A stretch of 64,000 nucleotides of DNA from Pseudarthrobacter sp. MM222 (lineage in GTDB: Bacteria > Actinomycetota > Actinomycetes > Actinomycetales > Micrococcaceae). The notes beneath the pieces were generated by a model. It searched no databases. It saw only the letters and a program-made list of their open reading frames with translations, and was not told the origin of the DNA. A program made the position numbers and the translations under genes. Below are positions 37,354 to 47,601 of the stretch, one piece after another. Within the stretch, counting starts at the first letter, position 1; each line of letters starts with the position of its first letter. The DNA is taken from the NCBI RefSeq assembly GCF_947090775.1, contig NZ_OX352321.1, forward strand, positions 1,240,001 to 1,304,000, given 5' to 3'.

Positions 37354-37379
37354 AACCCACCGGCGTTAAACGCTGGGTT
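37354..37379. promoter_or_regulatory. Inverted repeat between divergent moxR and tatD genes
   Basis: AACCCA, CCG, GCGTT, A, AACGC, TGGGTT: two nested inverted repeats (GCGTT/AACGC and AACCCA/TGGGTT) 24-49 bp upstream of the tatD -10. Possible operator for either gene. Confidence 0.4.
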
Positions 37380-37402
37380 CGGCTGCTCCGGGGGCTCCCG
37401 GT

Positions 37403-37408
37403 TAAGGT
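37403..37408 (+). promoter_or_regulatory. -10 element, leaderless tatD promoter
   Basis: TAAGGT, six bases (GGACTG), then ATG at 37415. Confidence 0.55.
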
Positions 37409-37414
37409 GGACTG

Positions 37415-38302
37415 ATGTGCAATTCCCGAACTCCGGTCTCCTTTCGCGCCCCGGGCAGCGATGGTGCTGACCGGCAAGGATACCCGCCCGCGCCGGAACC
37501 CCTTCCGGTCCCGGTGCTGGACAACCACACGCACCTGGACTTCCCCAGCGCCGACGTGACGGTCAGCGTTCAGGACGCCCTGGATGCGGCCGAGGCAGTC
37601 GGCGTAAAGGGCGCCGTGCAGGTGGGGTGTGACCTGGAGTCCTCCCGGTTCACGGTCCGCGCCGTTGAGCTGGACGCACGGCTGCTGGGCGCGGTGGCGC
37701 TCCATCCCAATGACGCCCCGCTCTATGCTGCGCGGGGGGAGCTGGAGGAGGCGCTGGCCGAGATCGAGGCGCTGGCCTCGCATCCCCGGATCCGGGCGAT
37801 CGGGGAGACCGGCCTGGACTTCTTCCGCACGGAGGGGGACGGGCTGGCCCACCAGCGCTATTCCTTCCGCCGGCACATCGACATCGCCAAGCGGCTCGGG
37901 CTGACGCTGCAGATCCACGACCGGGACGCCCACGACGACGTTGTGCAGGTCCTGCGCGAGGAAGGCGCCCCCGAACGGGTGGTCTTCCACTGCTTTTCCG
38001 GTGGCGAACCGCTGGCGCGGGTCTGCAACGACGAGGGCTGGTACATGTCCTTCGCCGGCACCGTGACGTTCAAGAACGCGGTAAACCTGCGCGAAGCCCT
38101 GGCGATCGCGGAGCCGTCCAGAATCCTGGTCGAAACCGACGCGCCGTTCCTGACGCCGCACCCGCACCGGGGCCGCCCGAATGCCAGCTACATGGTGCCG
38201 TACACCGTGCGGGCCATGGCCGAATTGACTGGAAGCGAGCTCTCGGGGCTGTGCGCCCAAATCACCGAAAATACGGTGCGGGCGTACGGATCGTGGAGCT
38301 AA
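37415..38302 (+). CDS. TatD family hydrolase
   Basis: 295 aa TIM-barrel metal-dependent hydrolase. A 35-residue variable N-terminus precedes the metal ligands: DNHTHLDF, GETGLDFF, LQIHDRDAHDDV, VFHCFSGG and ETDAPFLTPHPHRGRPN. TatD proteins act as 3'-5' DNA exonucleases or in D-aminoacyl-tRNA deacylation. Order tatD-rpf-rsmA-ispE matches M. tuberculosis Rv1008-Rv1011; the methionyl-tRNA synthetase gene often found upstream is absent. Probably leaderless (TAAGGT 6 nt before ATG). Confidence 0.95.
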   Translation: MCNSRTPVSFRAPGSDGADRQGYPPAPEPLPVPVLDNHTHLDFPSADVTVSVQDALDAAEAVGVKGAVQVGCDLESSRFTVRAVELDARLLGAVALHPNDAPLYAARGELEEALAEIEALASHPRIRAIGETGLDFFRTEGDGLAHQRYSFRRHIDIAKRLGLTLQIHDRDAHDDVVQVLREEGAPERVVFHCFSGGEPLARVCNDEGWYMSFAGTVTFKNAVNLREALAIAEPSRILVETDAPFLTPHPHRGRPNASYMVPYTVRAMAELTGSELSGLCAQITENTVRAYGSWS

Positions 38303-38608
38303 AAAACCATCTCCAAGGGCCCACGCCGACCATACCGGGTATGTACAATTTCTTGGTTGCTTTATAACGCTACGGTTACAGTGGTCAACTATTAGCCGGG
38401 GTCGGGGAAGGCCTTCGGATAACTTCACTCCTGCAGGGCGCGCAATGTGGCCATCGATCCACAGGCGCGCTCTCGTTTGTGAGTGTGGCAGTGCACACAG
38501 TAACTGCGAACAGCCGGACCCGTTCCGGAGCTGCCCCAAGGGGCGTTCGCGGCAGCTGATCCTGTGCGCTTTCCCCGTGCCCGGATGGTCCAAGAGATAC
38601 GGGCAATC

Positions 38609-39760
38609 GTGGTCAAGTTCTTCACCTCGGACGGCAAGTTCAGCTTCGTCAAAGTCGGCACCCACGTAGTAGTGCTCGTGGCACTCGTGCTTGGCCTCGT
38701 GGCCTTCGTCGGAAACAACAAGACAGTCACGCTCAACGTCGACGGAAAAGTAAGTTCCGTGCAGACGTTCGGCGGCACCGTCGGCCAGGTCGTCAAGGGC
38801 GCCCAGGTTGAACTGCAGCCATCTGACAGGGTTTCGCCTTCGGCGGATTCCCACGTGCAGAACGGATCGGTCATCAACGTCAACCTCGCCAAGGCTGTAA
38901 AAGTCAGCCTCGACGGCGCGGAACGGACCATCAGCACCACCTCGCCCACGGTCGAGGGCCTCGTCACGGAGCTCGGCGTCGCCAGCGCCTCGGAAGTCTC
39001 CGTCCCGAAAGACGCCCAGCTGGCAGTTTCCGGCTCCTTCGTGACCATCTCGACGCCGAAGACCGTGAACATCGTCGCGGACGGCAAGGCCGCCCAGACC
39101 ACCACGACCGCAGCCACCGTCTCCCAGCTCCTGGCCGACGCGGGCGTCACCGTCGGCGCCAGCGACCGGACCTCCCAGCCCGGCAACGCTCCTGTCGTCA
39201 ATGACATGGTCATCAAGGTTTCCCGCATCGACGTCAGCAAGACGGCCGAAGTAACCGAGCCCGTGCCGTTCCAGACCGTCAGCACCGAGAGCGCGGAACT
39301 CTTCAAGGGTGAGAAGGACGTGACCCAGGCAGGCGTGGCGGGCACCCTGAACAAGAGCTTCAAGCTGGTCCTCGTGGACGGCCGCGAAGCGTCCCGGACC
39401 CTCGTATCCGAGGCGGTCACTGTCCAGCCCGTTCCCGAGAAGGTCACGGTCGGCACCAAGGAAAAGCCCAAGCCCGCCGCGCAGGCCGGAAACTCCGGTG
39501 CCGCCGCTCCGGCAATGATGAACGAAGCCATGTGGAACAAGATCGCCCAGTGCGAGTCGACCGGAAACTGGTCGATCAACAACGGCAACGGCTACTACGG
39601 CGGCCTGCAGTTCGATATCCGGACCTGGCTCGGCGCCGGTGGCGGCGCGTATGCGCCCAACGCCAGCCTCGCCACCAAGGCCCAGCAGATCGATATTGCC
39701 AACCGCGTCTACGCGCAGCGCGGCCTGCAGCCCTGGGGCTGCGGCTGGGCCGCCCGCTAA
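38609..39760 (+). CDS. rpf: Resuscitation-promoting factor, RpfB type
   Basis: 383 aa from GTG 38609 (MVKFFTSDGKF), the start expected from family members; ATG 38585 and GTG 38564 are in frame, and none has a good ribosome binding site. One N-terminal membrane helix (VVVLVALVLGLVAFVG), three DUF348 ubiquitin-like repeats, a G5 domain, a short Pro/Ala linker and the lysozyme-like Rpf domain with catalytic Glu in CESTGNWSINNG and the Cys pair closed by WGCGW. It cleaves peptidoglycan and promotes regrowth of dormant cells. The 306-bp gap after tatD holds the promoter region; I see no c-di-AMP (ydaO) riboswitch motif there. Confidence 0.95.
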   Translation: MVKFFTSDGKFSFVKVGTHVVVLVALVLGLVAFVGNNKTVTLNVDGKVSSVQTFGGTVGQVVKGAQVELQPSDRVSPSADSHVQNGSVINVNLAKAVKVSLDGAERTISTTSPTVEGLVTELGVASASEVSVPKDAQLAVSGSFVTISTPKTVNIVADGKAAQTTTTAATVSQLLADAGVTVGASDRTSQPGNAPVVNDMVIKVSRIDVSKTAEVTEPVPFQTVSTESAELFKGEKDVTQAGVAGTLNKSFKLVLVDGREASRTLVSEAVTVQPVPEKVTVGTKEKPKPAAQAGNSGAAAPAMMNEAMWNKIAQCESTGNWSINNGNGYYGGLQFDIRTWLGAGGGAYAPNASLATKAQQIDIANRVYAQRGLQPWGCGWAAR

Positions 39761-39836
39761 ACGCGCGGCGGACACCCCCTTCTGCTGCTGAAGAACGACG
39801 GCGGGAGCGGCGGCTGACCACGGCCATCCCTCCCGC

Positions 39837-39868
39837 AAAGGCCGGGTCCGGCTCCGGACCCGGCCTTT
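39837..39868 (+). terminator. rpf terminator
   Basis: AAAGGCCGGGTCCG (39837-39850), loop GCTC, CGGACCCGGCCTTT (39855-39868): a perfect 14-bp stem ending in TTT. 77 nt after the rpf stop. Confidence 0.85.
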
Positions 39869-39885
39869 GTCCTGTCCCCGCGGGA

Positions 39886-39891
39886 TAGGAT
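39886..39891 (+). promoter_or_regulatory. -10 element, leaderless rsmA promoter
   Basis: TAGGAT, six bases (ACCTAG), then GTG at 39898. The upstream side is closed by the rpf terminator, so this must be the local promoter. Confidence 0.65.
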
Positions 39892-39897
39892 ACCTAG

Positions 39898-40839
39898 GTG
39901 ACTGAACCGACCCCCCTCGCGTCTCCCGACGCTCCCGGAAGCGCGCGCGCCAGCGCGGCCGAACCCGCCAAAGCGACCGGAACCACGCCCGCACCCCTGA
40001 TGGGCGCCTCCGACATCCGCCGGCTGGCCGAGGAAATCGGGGTCCGGCCCACCAAGACGCTGGGCCAGAACTTTGTCATCGACGGCAACACCATCCGCCG
40101 GATCGTTGCCGCCGCCGGCATCCACCCCGACGAGACCGTGCTGGAAGTGGGTCCGGGCCTGGGATCACTGACCCTCGGCCTGCTCGACGCCGCGCAGTCG
40201 GTCGTCGCCGTCGAAATCGACCCGGTCCTCGCGGCGAAACTTCCCGCGACGGTCCGCCAGTGGCGCCCAGAGGCCGCGGACAGCTTCCACCTTGTCCTCG
40301 CCGACGCCATGAGGGTCACGGAGCTTCCCGTGGAACCGACCGCCCTCGTGGCCAACCTTCCCTACAACGTTGCCGTTCCGGTGGTCCTGCACCTGCTGCA
40401 GCACTTCCCCAGCCTCCGGCACGGCCTCGTCATGGTCCAGGACGAGGTCGCCGACCGGCTTGCGGCCGGCCCCGGTTCCAAAACGTACGGTGTCCCGTCG
40501 GTCAAGGCCGCCTGGTACAGCAGCATGCGCAAGGCCGGCGTGATCGGGATGAACGTCTTCTGGCCGGCCCCCAAGATCCACTCCGGCCTCGTCGCCTTCA
40601 CCCGCCGGGAGCCACCGGTCACCACCGCAACCCGGGAACAGGTTTTCGCCGTAATCGACGCGGCCTTTGCGCAACGCCGCAAGACCCTGCGCGCGGCGCT
40701 GGCAGGCTGGGCCGGGGGCGCGGCCGAGGCGGAACGGTGCCTGCGGGCCGCCGGCGTGGACCCCACCGCCCGCGGCGAAGTCATTGACATTGCGGCGTTT
40801 TCCCGGATCGCCGAAGCGCACGCCCGGCCCGAGGCCTGA
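39898..40839 (+). CDS. rsmA: 16S rRNA dimethyladenosine transferase
   Basis: 313 aa; dimethylates A1518 and A1519 of 16S rRNA (KsgA). After a 45-residue Ala/Pro-rich extension come [16 protein letters not shown], the SAM-binding [16 protein letters not shown], the catalytic NLPYN and the C-terminal [14 protein letters not shown]. Leaderless GTG start with a TAGGAT -10 at 6 nt. Followed by ispE, which has its own promoter. Loss of this protein confers kasugamycin resistance in other bacteria. Confidence 0.97.
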   Translation: MTEPTPLASPDAPGSARASAAEPAKATGTTPAPLMGASDIRRLAEEIGVRPTKTLGQNFVIDGNTIRRIVAAAGIHPDETVLEVGPGLGSLTLGLLDAAQSVVAVEIDPVLAAKLPATVRQWRPEAADSFHLVLADAMRVTELPVEPTALVANLPYNVAVPVVLHLLQHFPSLRHGLVMVQDEVADRLAAGPGSKTYGVPSVKAAWYSSMRKAGVIGMNVFWPAPKIHSGLVAFTRREPPVTTATREQVFAVIDAAFAQRRKTLRAALAGWAGGAAEAERCLRAAGVDPTARGEVIDIAAFSRIAEAHARPEA

Positions 40840-40897
40840 ACACCTCGCCTGAGCCCTCTAGCAGCGTCGCTGCCGGGGTTGCTCCGCGGGCAAGGCT

Positions 40898-40935
40898 TTG
40901 AGCATGGCACCGCCATGCCATAGCGTGGTGCCATG
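40898..40935 (+). promoter_or_regulatory. ispE promoter with 9-bp inverted repeat ending at the start codon
   Basis: TTGAGC (40898-40903), 17 nt, TAGCGT (40921-40926), six bases, ATG at 40933: the best -35/-10 pair seen in the window and a leaderless layout. CATGGCACC (40903-40911) and GGTGCCATG (40927-40935) form a perfect inverted repeat flanking the -10 and ending on the ATG. Confidence 0.65.
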
Positions 40936-41895
40936 AACGCAGTGAGAGGGCGCTTTGCCGCGAGGACCGTCCGGGTCAAGGCTCCCGGCAAAGTAAACGT
41001 CTCACTAGACGTCGGACCCCTGCGGCCGGACGGCTACCACTCCGTCGCCAGCGTCTACCTCGCGGTGTCCCTCTACGAGGAAGTGGCCGCCACCAGCACG
41101 GACACCGGCGAAATCACGGTGAGCCTCAGCCCGGCGAGCACGCTGGACCTCGACGCCGCCGACATCCCCCTCGACAAGCGCAATCTGGCCTACAAGGCCG
41201 CGGCCATCATGGCCGACGTCTCGGAGCACTCCACCGGGGTGCACCTCGAACTCACGAAACGGGTCCCCGTGGCGGGCGGCATGGGCGGAGGCTCAGCCGA
41301 CGCCGCCGCCACCCTGCTCGCCTGCGACGCACTGTGGAACAGCGGACTTTCCCGGGACGAGCTGGCGCACCTCGCCGCTGAACTCGGCGCGGACGTCCCG
41401 TTTTCCCTGCTCGGCGGCACCGCCGTCGGACTTGGCCTGGGGGATGACCTGTCACCGGCGCTCGTCAAGGCCCAGACGGACTGGGTGCTCGTCACCGCTG
41501 ACTTCGGCCTGCCCACCCCGGAGGTCTACCGGACCCTGGACCGGCTGCGGACGGCGGAAGGAATCCGCGTCGAGGAACCCAGCTCCGTGGACCCTCGAAT
41601 CCTCAAGGCGCTGCGCGGGGGAGACGCGGACGCCCTGAGCCGGGTCCTGGTCAATGACCTCCAGCGGGCCTCGATCGAACTGGCGCCGCAGCTCCGCGAC
41701 ACCCTGGGGCTCGGCGAATCGTGTGGCGCCATCGCGGGAATTGTCTCGGGGTCCGGACCCACCGTGGCCTTCCTGGCGCACAGCCCGGGAGCCGCCGCCG
41801 GACTGGCCGAGGACCTCCGCCATCACGGCCTCGACGCCATGGCCGTGCACGGGCCGGTGCACGGGGCACGCATCATCTCCGATACGCTCCTTTAG
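40933..41895 (+). CDS. ispE: 4-diphosphocytidyl-2-C-methyl-D-erythritol kinase
   Basis: 320 aa GHMP kinase of the MEP isoprenoid pathway; phosphorylates CDP-methylerythritol. VKAPGKVNVSLDVGPLRPDGYH near the N-terminus, the GHMP ATP motif PVAGGMGGGSADAAATLL near 110, and the C-terminal GIVSGSGPTVAFLA are all present. A 15-residue extension precedes the core. The product feeds undecaprenyl and menaquinone synthesis. Followed after 63 bp by the ABC-F gene. Confidence 0.97.
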   Translation: MNAVRGRFAARTVRVKAPGKVNVSLDVGPLRPDGYHSVASVYLAVSLYEEVAATSTDTGEITVSLSPASTLDLDAADIPLDKRNLAYKAAAIMADVSEHSTGVHLELTKRVPVAGGMGGGSADAAATLLACDALWNSGLSRDELAHLAAELGADVPFSLLGGTAVGLGLGDDLSPALVKAQTDWVLVTADFGLPTPEVYRTLDRLRTAEGIRVEEPSSVDPRILKALRGGDADALSRVLVNDLQRASIELAPQLRDTLGLGESCGAIAGIVSGSGPTVAFLAHSPGAAAGLAEDLRHHGLDAMAVHGPVHGARIISDTLL

Positions 41896-41958
41896 AAGCT
41901 TCGGCCGTTTCGCCGGTGCTCTTCAGCTCCACCATTTCATCTAGGAAAGCAGTTCCCA

Positions 41959-43788
<1,830 letters not shown>

Positions 43789-43884
43789 GGCTCCGGAGGC
43801 GTCGCGCTGGCTGAGTCGCACGAGGCTCAACCTTCATGGCAGAATTGGTTCTCGTGCCACCGGGGCTTTGCGCCCCCGGCATGG

Positions 43885-43956
43885 TCCGCCCTGGTGTAAT
43901 GGCAGCACCCCGGCCTTTGGAGCCGTGGAGTATAGGTTCGAATCCTATGGGCGGAA
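43885..43956 (+). tRNA. tRNA-Gln (anticodon TTG)
   Basis: 72 nt cloverleaf: acceptor TCCGCCC/GGGCGGA, D-arm GTGT/GCAC, anticodon loop CTTTGGA with TTG, T-arm ATAGG TTCGAAT CCTAT, discriminator A. The anticodon stem has one C-U mismatch at its outer pair (27-43). CCA is not encoded. It lies in the 380-bp gap between the ABC-F gene and glmU, the position of a tRNA-Gln in several actinobacteria. Confidence 0.95.
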
Positions 43957-43965
43957 CTGCCGCGC

Positions 43966-43993
43966 GTCAGCGGGGCATGGAACAGCCCCTGAC
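43966..43993 (+). terminator. Possible tRNA-Gln terminator hairpin
   Basis: GTCA and GGGGC pair with GCCCC and TGAC around a loop of 8, with two unpaired bases in the 5' arm. It begins 10 nt after the tRNA. Confidence 0.4.
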
Positions 43994-44017
43994 GGGTGGG
44001 GTCAGGCGCTGGTCCAG

Positions 44018-44023
44018 TAGGAT
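44018..44023 (+). promoter_or_regulatory. -10 element, glmU promoter
   Basis: TAGGAT upstream of glmU with a predicted leader of about 140 nt. AAGGAGAG lies 9 nt before the GTG start. Confidence 0.4.
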
Positions 44024-44168
44024 GAAACTGACGCCGTGACCGGATTCCGGTCCGGACAGGCCGCGCGGATCCGGCAACCGAGGTGCTCCAACAGGGCCTC
44101 AGCCGCGGGGCAAGCAGATCCACCGAACAGCGGCGGAAGCTAAGCCACTGAGCAAGGAGAGCCCGTAC

Positions 44169-45644
44169 GTGAGCCCCGAGAATTCCGGCCCAGCCGCCGT
44201 GATCGTCCTAGCTGCAGGTGCCGGTACCCGGATGAAATCCCGTACCCCGAAAATCCTCCACGAAATCGGCGGGCGCTCGCTCGTAGGGCACGCGCTCGCC
44301 GCCGCCCGCGCCATTCATCCGAGGGAGCTGGCCCTTGTTGTCCGGCACGAACGTGACCTCGTAGCCGCCCATATCGCCGCCCTTGATCCGGGCGCGCTGA
44401 TCGTCGACCAGGACGAGGTCCCAGGCACCGGGCGTGCCGTGGAGGCCGCCCTCGAGGCGCTCGACGCCGGCGCGTCGCTCAGCGGCACCGTCGTCGTCAC
44501 CTACGGCGACGTCCCCCTCCTTACCGGTCAGCTTCTGGCCGAACTGGTGGCCGTCCACGAAGCGGACCGCAATGCCGTCACGGTGCTTACCGCCGTGCTG
44601 GATGACGCCACCGGCTACGGCCGCATCCTCCGCGCCGCGGACGGAACCGTCACCGGCATCCGGGAACACAAGGACGCCACGGACGCCGAACGCGGCATCC
44701 GCGAAGTCAACTCCGGCATTTACGCCTTCGATGCCGCCGTGCTGCGCGGCGCGCTCGCCCACGTCACCACGGACAACGCGCAGGGCGAAAAGTACCTCAC
44801 CGACGTCCTGGCCCTGGCCCGCGCGGCCGGCGGCCGGGTGGCCGCCGTCGTCACCGAAGACCGTTGGCAGGTCGAAGGCGCCAATGACCGCGTGCAGCTC
44901 TCGGCCCTCGGCGCGGAGCACAACCGGCGCACCGTCGAAGCCTGGATGCGCGCCGGAGTCACCGTCGTGGACCCGGCCACCACGTGGATCGACGCCACCG
45001 TCACCCTCGACGAGGACGTCCGCCTGCTGCCCAACACCCAGCTGCACGGCGCAACAACGGTGGCGCGGGACGCCGTCGTCGGCCCCGACACCACCCTGAC
45101 CGACGTCCAGGTGGGCGAGGGTGCGACCGTGATCCGCACGCACGGTTCCGGCTCCATGATCGGCGCCAGGGCAAGCGTCGGACCCTTCACGTACCTGCGG
45201 CCCGGCACGGTGCTGGGCGAGACCGGCAAGATCGGCGCCTTCTACGAGACGAAGAACGTCACGATCGGCCGCGGCTCCAAGCTCTCCCACCTCGGCTACG
45301 CCGGGGACGCGGAGATCGGCGAGGACACCAACATCGGCTGCGGCAACATCACCGCCAACTACGACGGCGAGAAGAAGCACCGGACCGTCATCGGTTCCGG
45401 TGTCCGCACCGGCTCCAACACGGTGTTCGTGGCCCCGGTGCAGGTGGGCGACGGCGCCTACAGCGGTGCCGGTGCCGTGATCCGCCGCGATGTGCCGGCC
45501 GGCGCCCTGGCCGTGTCCGTGGCCAAGCAGCGCAACGATGAAGGCTGGGTCCTCGCGAACCGGCCGGGCTCGATCTCCGCAGCGCTGGCCGAGGCCGCCG
45601 CCCCAACTTCCTCCACTACTCCGGCATCAACAGAAGAGGGCTAG
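44169..45644 (+). CDS. glmU: Bifunctional UDP-GlcNAc pyrophosphorylase/GlcN-1-P acetyltransferase
   Basis: 491 aa from GTG 44169. The uridyltransferase domain (1 to about 235) has LAAGAGTRMKS and YGDVPLLT; the C-terminal acetyltransferase domain (about 255-460) has hexapeptide repeats such as IGARASVGPFTYLRPGTVLG and NCGNIT-type residues NIGCGNITANYDG. It makes UDP-GlcNAc for peptidoglycan. prs follows with a 5-bp gap, so the two are probably co-transcribed; the same pair is adjacent in mycobacteria. Confidence 0.98.
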   Translation: MSPENSGPAAVIVLAAGAGTRMKSRTPKILHEIGGRSLVGHALAAARAIHPRELALVVRHERDLVAAHIAALDPGALIVDQDEVPGTGRAVEAALEALDAGASLSGTVVVTYGDVPLLTGQLLAELVAVHEADRNAVTVLTAVLDDATGYGRILRAADGTVTGIREHKDATDAERGIREVNSGIYAFDAAVLRGALAHVTTDNAQGEKYLTDVLALARAAGGRVAAVVTEDRWQVEGANDRVQLSALGAEHNRRTVEAWMRAGVTVVDPATTWIDATVTLDEDVRLLPNTQLHGATTVARDAVVGPDTTLTDVQVGEGATVIRTHGSGSMIGARASVGPFTYLRPGTVLGETGKIGAFYETKNVTIGRGSKLSHLGYAGDAEIGEDTNIGCGNITANYDGEKKHRTVIGSGVRTGSNTVFVAPVQVGDGAYSGAGAVIRRDVPAGALAVSVAKQRNDEGWVLANRPGSISAALAEAAAPTSSTTPASTEEG

Positions 45645-45649
45645 CAATC

Positions 45650-46630
45650 ATGAGCGAAATTACGGCACGCGGCGAGAAGAAGCTTGTGCTTGCCGCCGGG
45701 CGTGCACATCCCGAGCTGGCGAAAGAGATTGCCAAGGAGCTGGGAACCGAGCTGCTGCCCCTGGACGCCTATGACTTTGCCAACGGCGAGATCTACGTGC
45801 GGGCCGGCGAAAGCGTCCGCGGCACCGATGCCTTCGTCATCCAGGCGCACCCGGCCCCGCTGAACAACTGGCTCATGGAACAGCTGATCATGATCGATTC
45901 CCTGAAGCGGGCCTCCGCCAAGCGCATCACTGTGGTCTCGCCGTTCTACCCCTACGCCCGCCAGGACAAGAAGGGCCGCGGCCGGGAGCCGATCTCGGCC
46001 CGCCTCGTCGCCGATCTCTACAAGACCGCCGGCGCCGACCGCATCATGAGCGTGGACCTGCACACTTCCCAGATCCAGGGCTTCTTTGACGGGCCCGTGG
46101 ACCACCTCATGGCCATCCCGCTTTTGGCCGACTACATCCGGACCCGGGTCGGCTCGGACGACATCACGGTGGTGTCTCCGGACACCGGCCGCGTCCGCGT
46201 CGCCGAGCAGTGGGCGGAGCGTCTCGGCGGTGCCCCGCTGGCCTTCGTGCACAAGAGCCGCGACCTCACGGTGCCCAACCAGGCCGTCTCGAAGACCGTC
46301 GTCGGGCAGATCGAGGGCCGCACGTGCGTCCTGATCGACGACATGATTGACACCGGCGGAACGATTTCCGGCGCCGTCCAGGTGCTCAAGAACGCCGGGG
46401 CCAAAGACGTCATCATCGCCGCGACCCACGCCGTCTTCTCGGATCCGGCGGCCCGGCGCCTGTCAGAGTCGGGGGCCCGCGAAGTCGTGGTCACGGACAC
46501 CCTGCCGATCGGCGCGGAAAAGCGGTTCCCGCAGCTCACTGTGCTGTCCATCGCACCGCTGATCGCCCGCGCCATCCGCGAAGTGTTCGACGACGGCTCC
46601 GTGACCAGCCTCTTCGACGGCAACGCCTGA
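45650..46630 (+). CDS. prs: Ribose-phosphate pyrophosphokinase
   Basis: 326 aa; makes PRPP from ribose-5-phosphate and ATP for nucleotide, His and Trp synthesis. SPFYPYARQDKKGRGREPISARL, VDLHTSQIQGFFDGPVDHL and the PRPP-binding CVLIDDMIDTGGTI are class I hallmarks (given as separate motifs). Begins 5 bp after glmU with its ribosome binding site inside the glmU end. A strong terminator follows. Confidence 0.98.
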   Translation: MSEITARGEKKLVLAAGRAHPELAKEIAKELGTELLPLDAYDFANGEIYVRAGESVRGTDAFVIQAHPAPLNNWLMEQLIMIDSLKRASAKRITVVSPFYPYARQDKKGRGREPISARLVADLYKTAGADRIMSVDLHTSQIQGFFDGPVDHLMAIPLLADYIRTRVGSDDITVVSPDTGRVRVAEQWAERLGGAPLAFVHKSRDLTVPNQAVSKTVVGQIEGRTCVLIDDMIDTGGTISGAVQVLKNAGAKDVIIAATHAVFSDPAARRLSESGAREVVVTDTLPIGAEKRFPQLTVLSIAPLIARAIREVFDDGSVTSLFDGNA

Positions 46631-46644
46631 CGCGATCGCCCGAT

Positions 46645-46675
46645 GCCGGGCCCGGTTTTCGGAACCGGGCCCGGC
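46645..46675 (+). terminator. prs terminator
   Basis: GCCGGGCCCGGTT (46645-46657), loop TTCGG, AACCGGGCCCGGC (46663-46675): perfect 13-bp stem, 14 nt after the prs stop. Confidence 0.8.
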
Positions 46676-46680
46676 GCTGG

Positions 46681-46872
46681 TAGCCTTATACCGAAACCTT
46701 GGCGAGGGAGAGCAACTGGTATTCCGCATCTACGGGAAACCGGTGCTGGTCTCCGTTATCGACTGGGTCTGAATCTCCCTTCGGAAGGGCGGCCCCCTGG
46801 CCACCCGGCGTTGAAGGTCGCAAACAGACCTCCGCCCTTGCTGAACACCGCTAGTCCACCTAGGAGATACCC
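46681..46872 (+). promoter_or_regulatory. rplY promoter and long leader
   Basis: TAGCCT (46681-46686), within CTGGTAGCCT, is a likely -10 just after the prs terminator. The predicted transcript then has about 180 nt before the rplY ATG, with CCCTT/AAGGG (46777-46789) and other short pairings. AGGAG precedes the ATG. A leader of this length before a ribosomal protein gene may be regulatory; no known class is recognised. Confidence 0.45.
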
Positions 46873-47469
46873 ATGGCTGAGCAGAAGCTCGCAGCAGAAC
46901 TACGCACCGAATTCGGAAAGGGCTTCGCCCGCCGCGCCCGCATGGAAGGCCTGATCCCGGCCGTCATCTACGGCCACGGCGCAGAGCCGATCCACATCAC
47001 CCTGCCGTCCAAGGCCACCACGCTGGCCGTCCGCGTTGCCAACGCCCTCCTGACCCTGGACATCAACGGCGAGAAGCACCTCGCCCTGGTCAAGGACATC
47101 CAGCGCAACCCGATCAAGCAGATCATCGAGCACCTGGACCTCCTGACCGTCCGCACCGGCGAGAAGGTCACCGTGGACATTCCCGTGCACCTGACCGGCG
47201 AGCTTGCCCCGGGCAACGCCTACAACCAGGAAATGACCGTCGTTTCCCTTGAGGCCGAGGCAACCCACCTGCCGACCGCCATCGAGGTCAGCATCGAGGG
47301 ACGCACCGCCGGCGAGCACATCCACGCTTCCGACCTGGTCCTGCCGCAGGGCTCCATCCTGCTGGCCGACCCCGAGTCCCTCGTCGTGCACATCTCCGAG
47401 GCCACTGAGGTATCCGAGGAAGAGGCATCGGCTGACACCACGGCCGGTTCCTCCGTCGCAGCCGAGTAA
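46873..47469 (+). CDS. rplY: 50S ribosomal protein L25/general stress protein Ctc
   Basis: 198 aa, two-domain (CTC-type) form of L25. The N-terminal 5S rRNA-binding domain has ELRTEFGKGFARRARMEGLIPAVIYG, and the C-terminal TL5 domain has HLTGELAPGNAYNQEMTVVSLEAEATHLPTAIEVSIEG; an acidic tail follows. Placed between prs and pth as in other actinobacteria. Ends at a hairpin terminator. Long forms of L25 are stress-induced in Bacillus; not shown here. Confidence 0.97.
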   Translation: MAEQKLAAELRTEFGKGFARRARMEGLIPAVIYGHGAEPIHITLPSKATTLAVRVANALLTLDINGEKHLALVKDIQRNPIKQIIEHLDLLTVRTGEKVTVDIPVHLTGELAPGNAYNQEMTVVSLEAEATHLPTAIEVSIEGRTAGEHIHASDLVLPQGSILLADPESLVVHISEATEVSEEEASADTTAGSSVAAE

Positions 47470-47488
47470 TTCCGGCGACTTCTCCGGT

Positions 47489-47514
47489 GGCCGGGTCCCT
47501 TTTGGGGCCCGGCC
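47489..47514 (+). terminator. rplY terminator
   Basis: GGCCGGGTCCC (47489-47499), loop TTTT, GGGGCCCGGCC (47504-47514): 11-bp stem with one G-T pair. Confidence 0.7.
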
Positions 47515-47601
47515 GCCGTCGTCTCCGCAGCCGGAGGCACTCCGGCCCGGCAACCTACCCCGTCTCCCCGGAACCGGACCTCCCACCAGAAGGATTGATC
47601 G

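Noticed and set aside
38303..38608. c-di-AMP (ydaO) riboswitch upstream of rpf
   Set aside because: Some actinobacterial rpf genes have one, but the conserved blocks are not visible here.
37352..39994. 880-codon minus-strand frame opposite tatD and rpf
   Set aside because: It is antisense to two recognised genes and has Gly/Arg/Asp-rich shadow composition.
46643..46954. Open frame across the rplY leader
   Set aside because: It covers the prs terminator and overlaps the rplY start; another frame reads LVFRIYGKPVLVSVIDWV but has no start codon.
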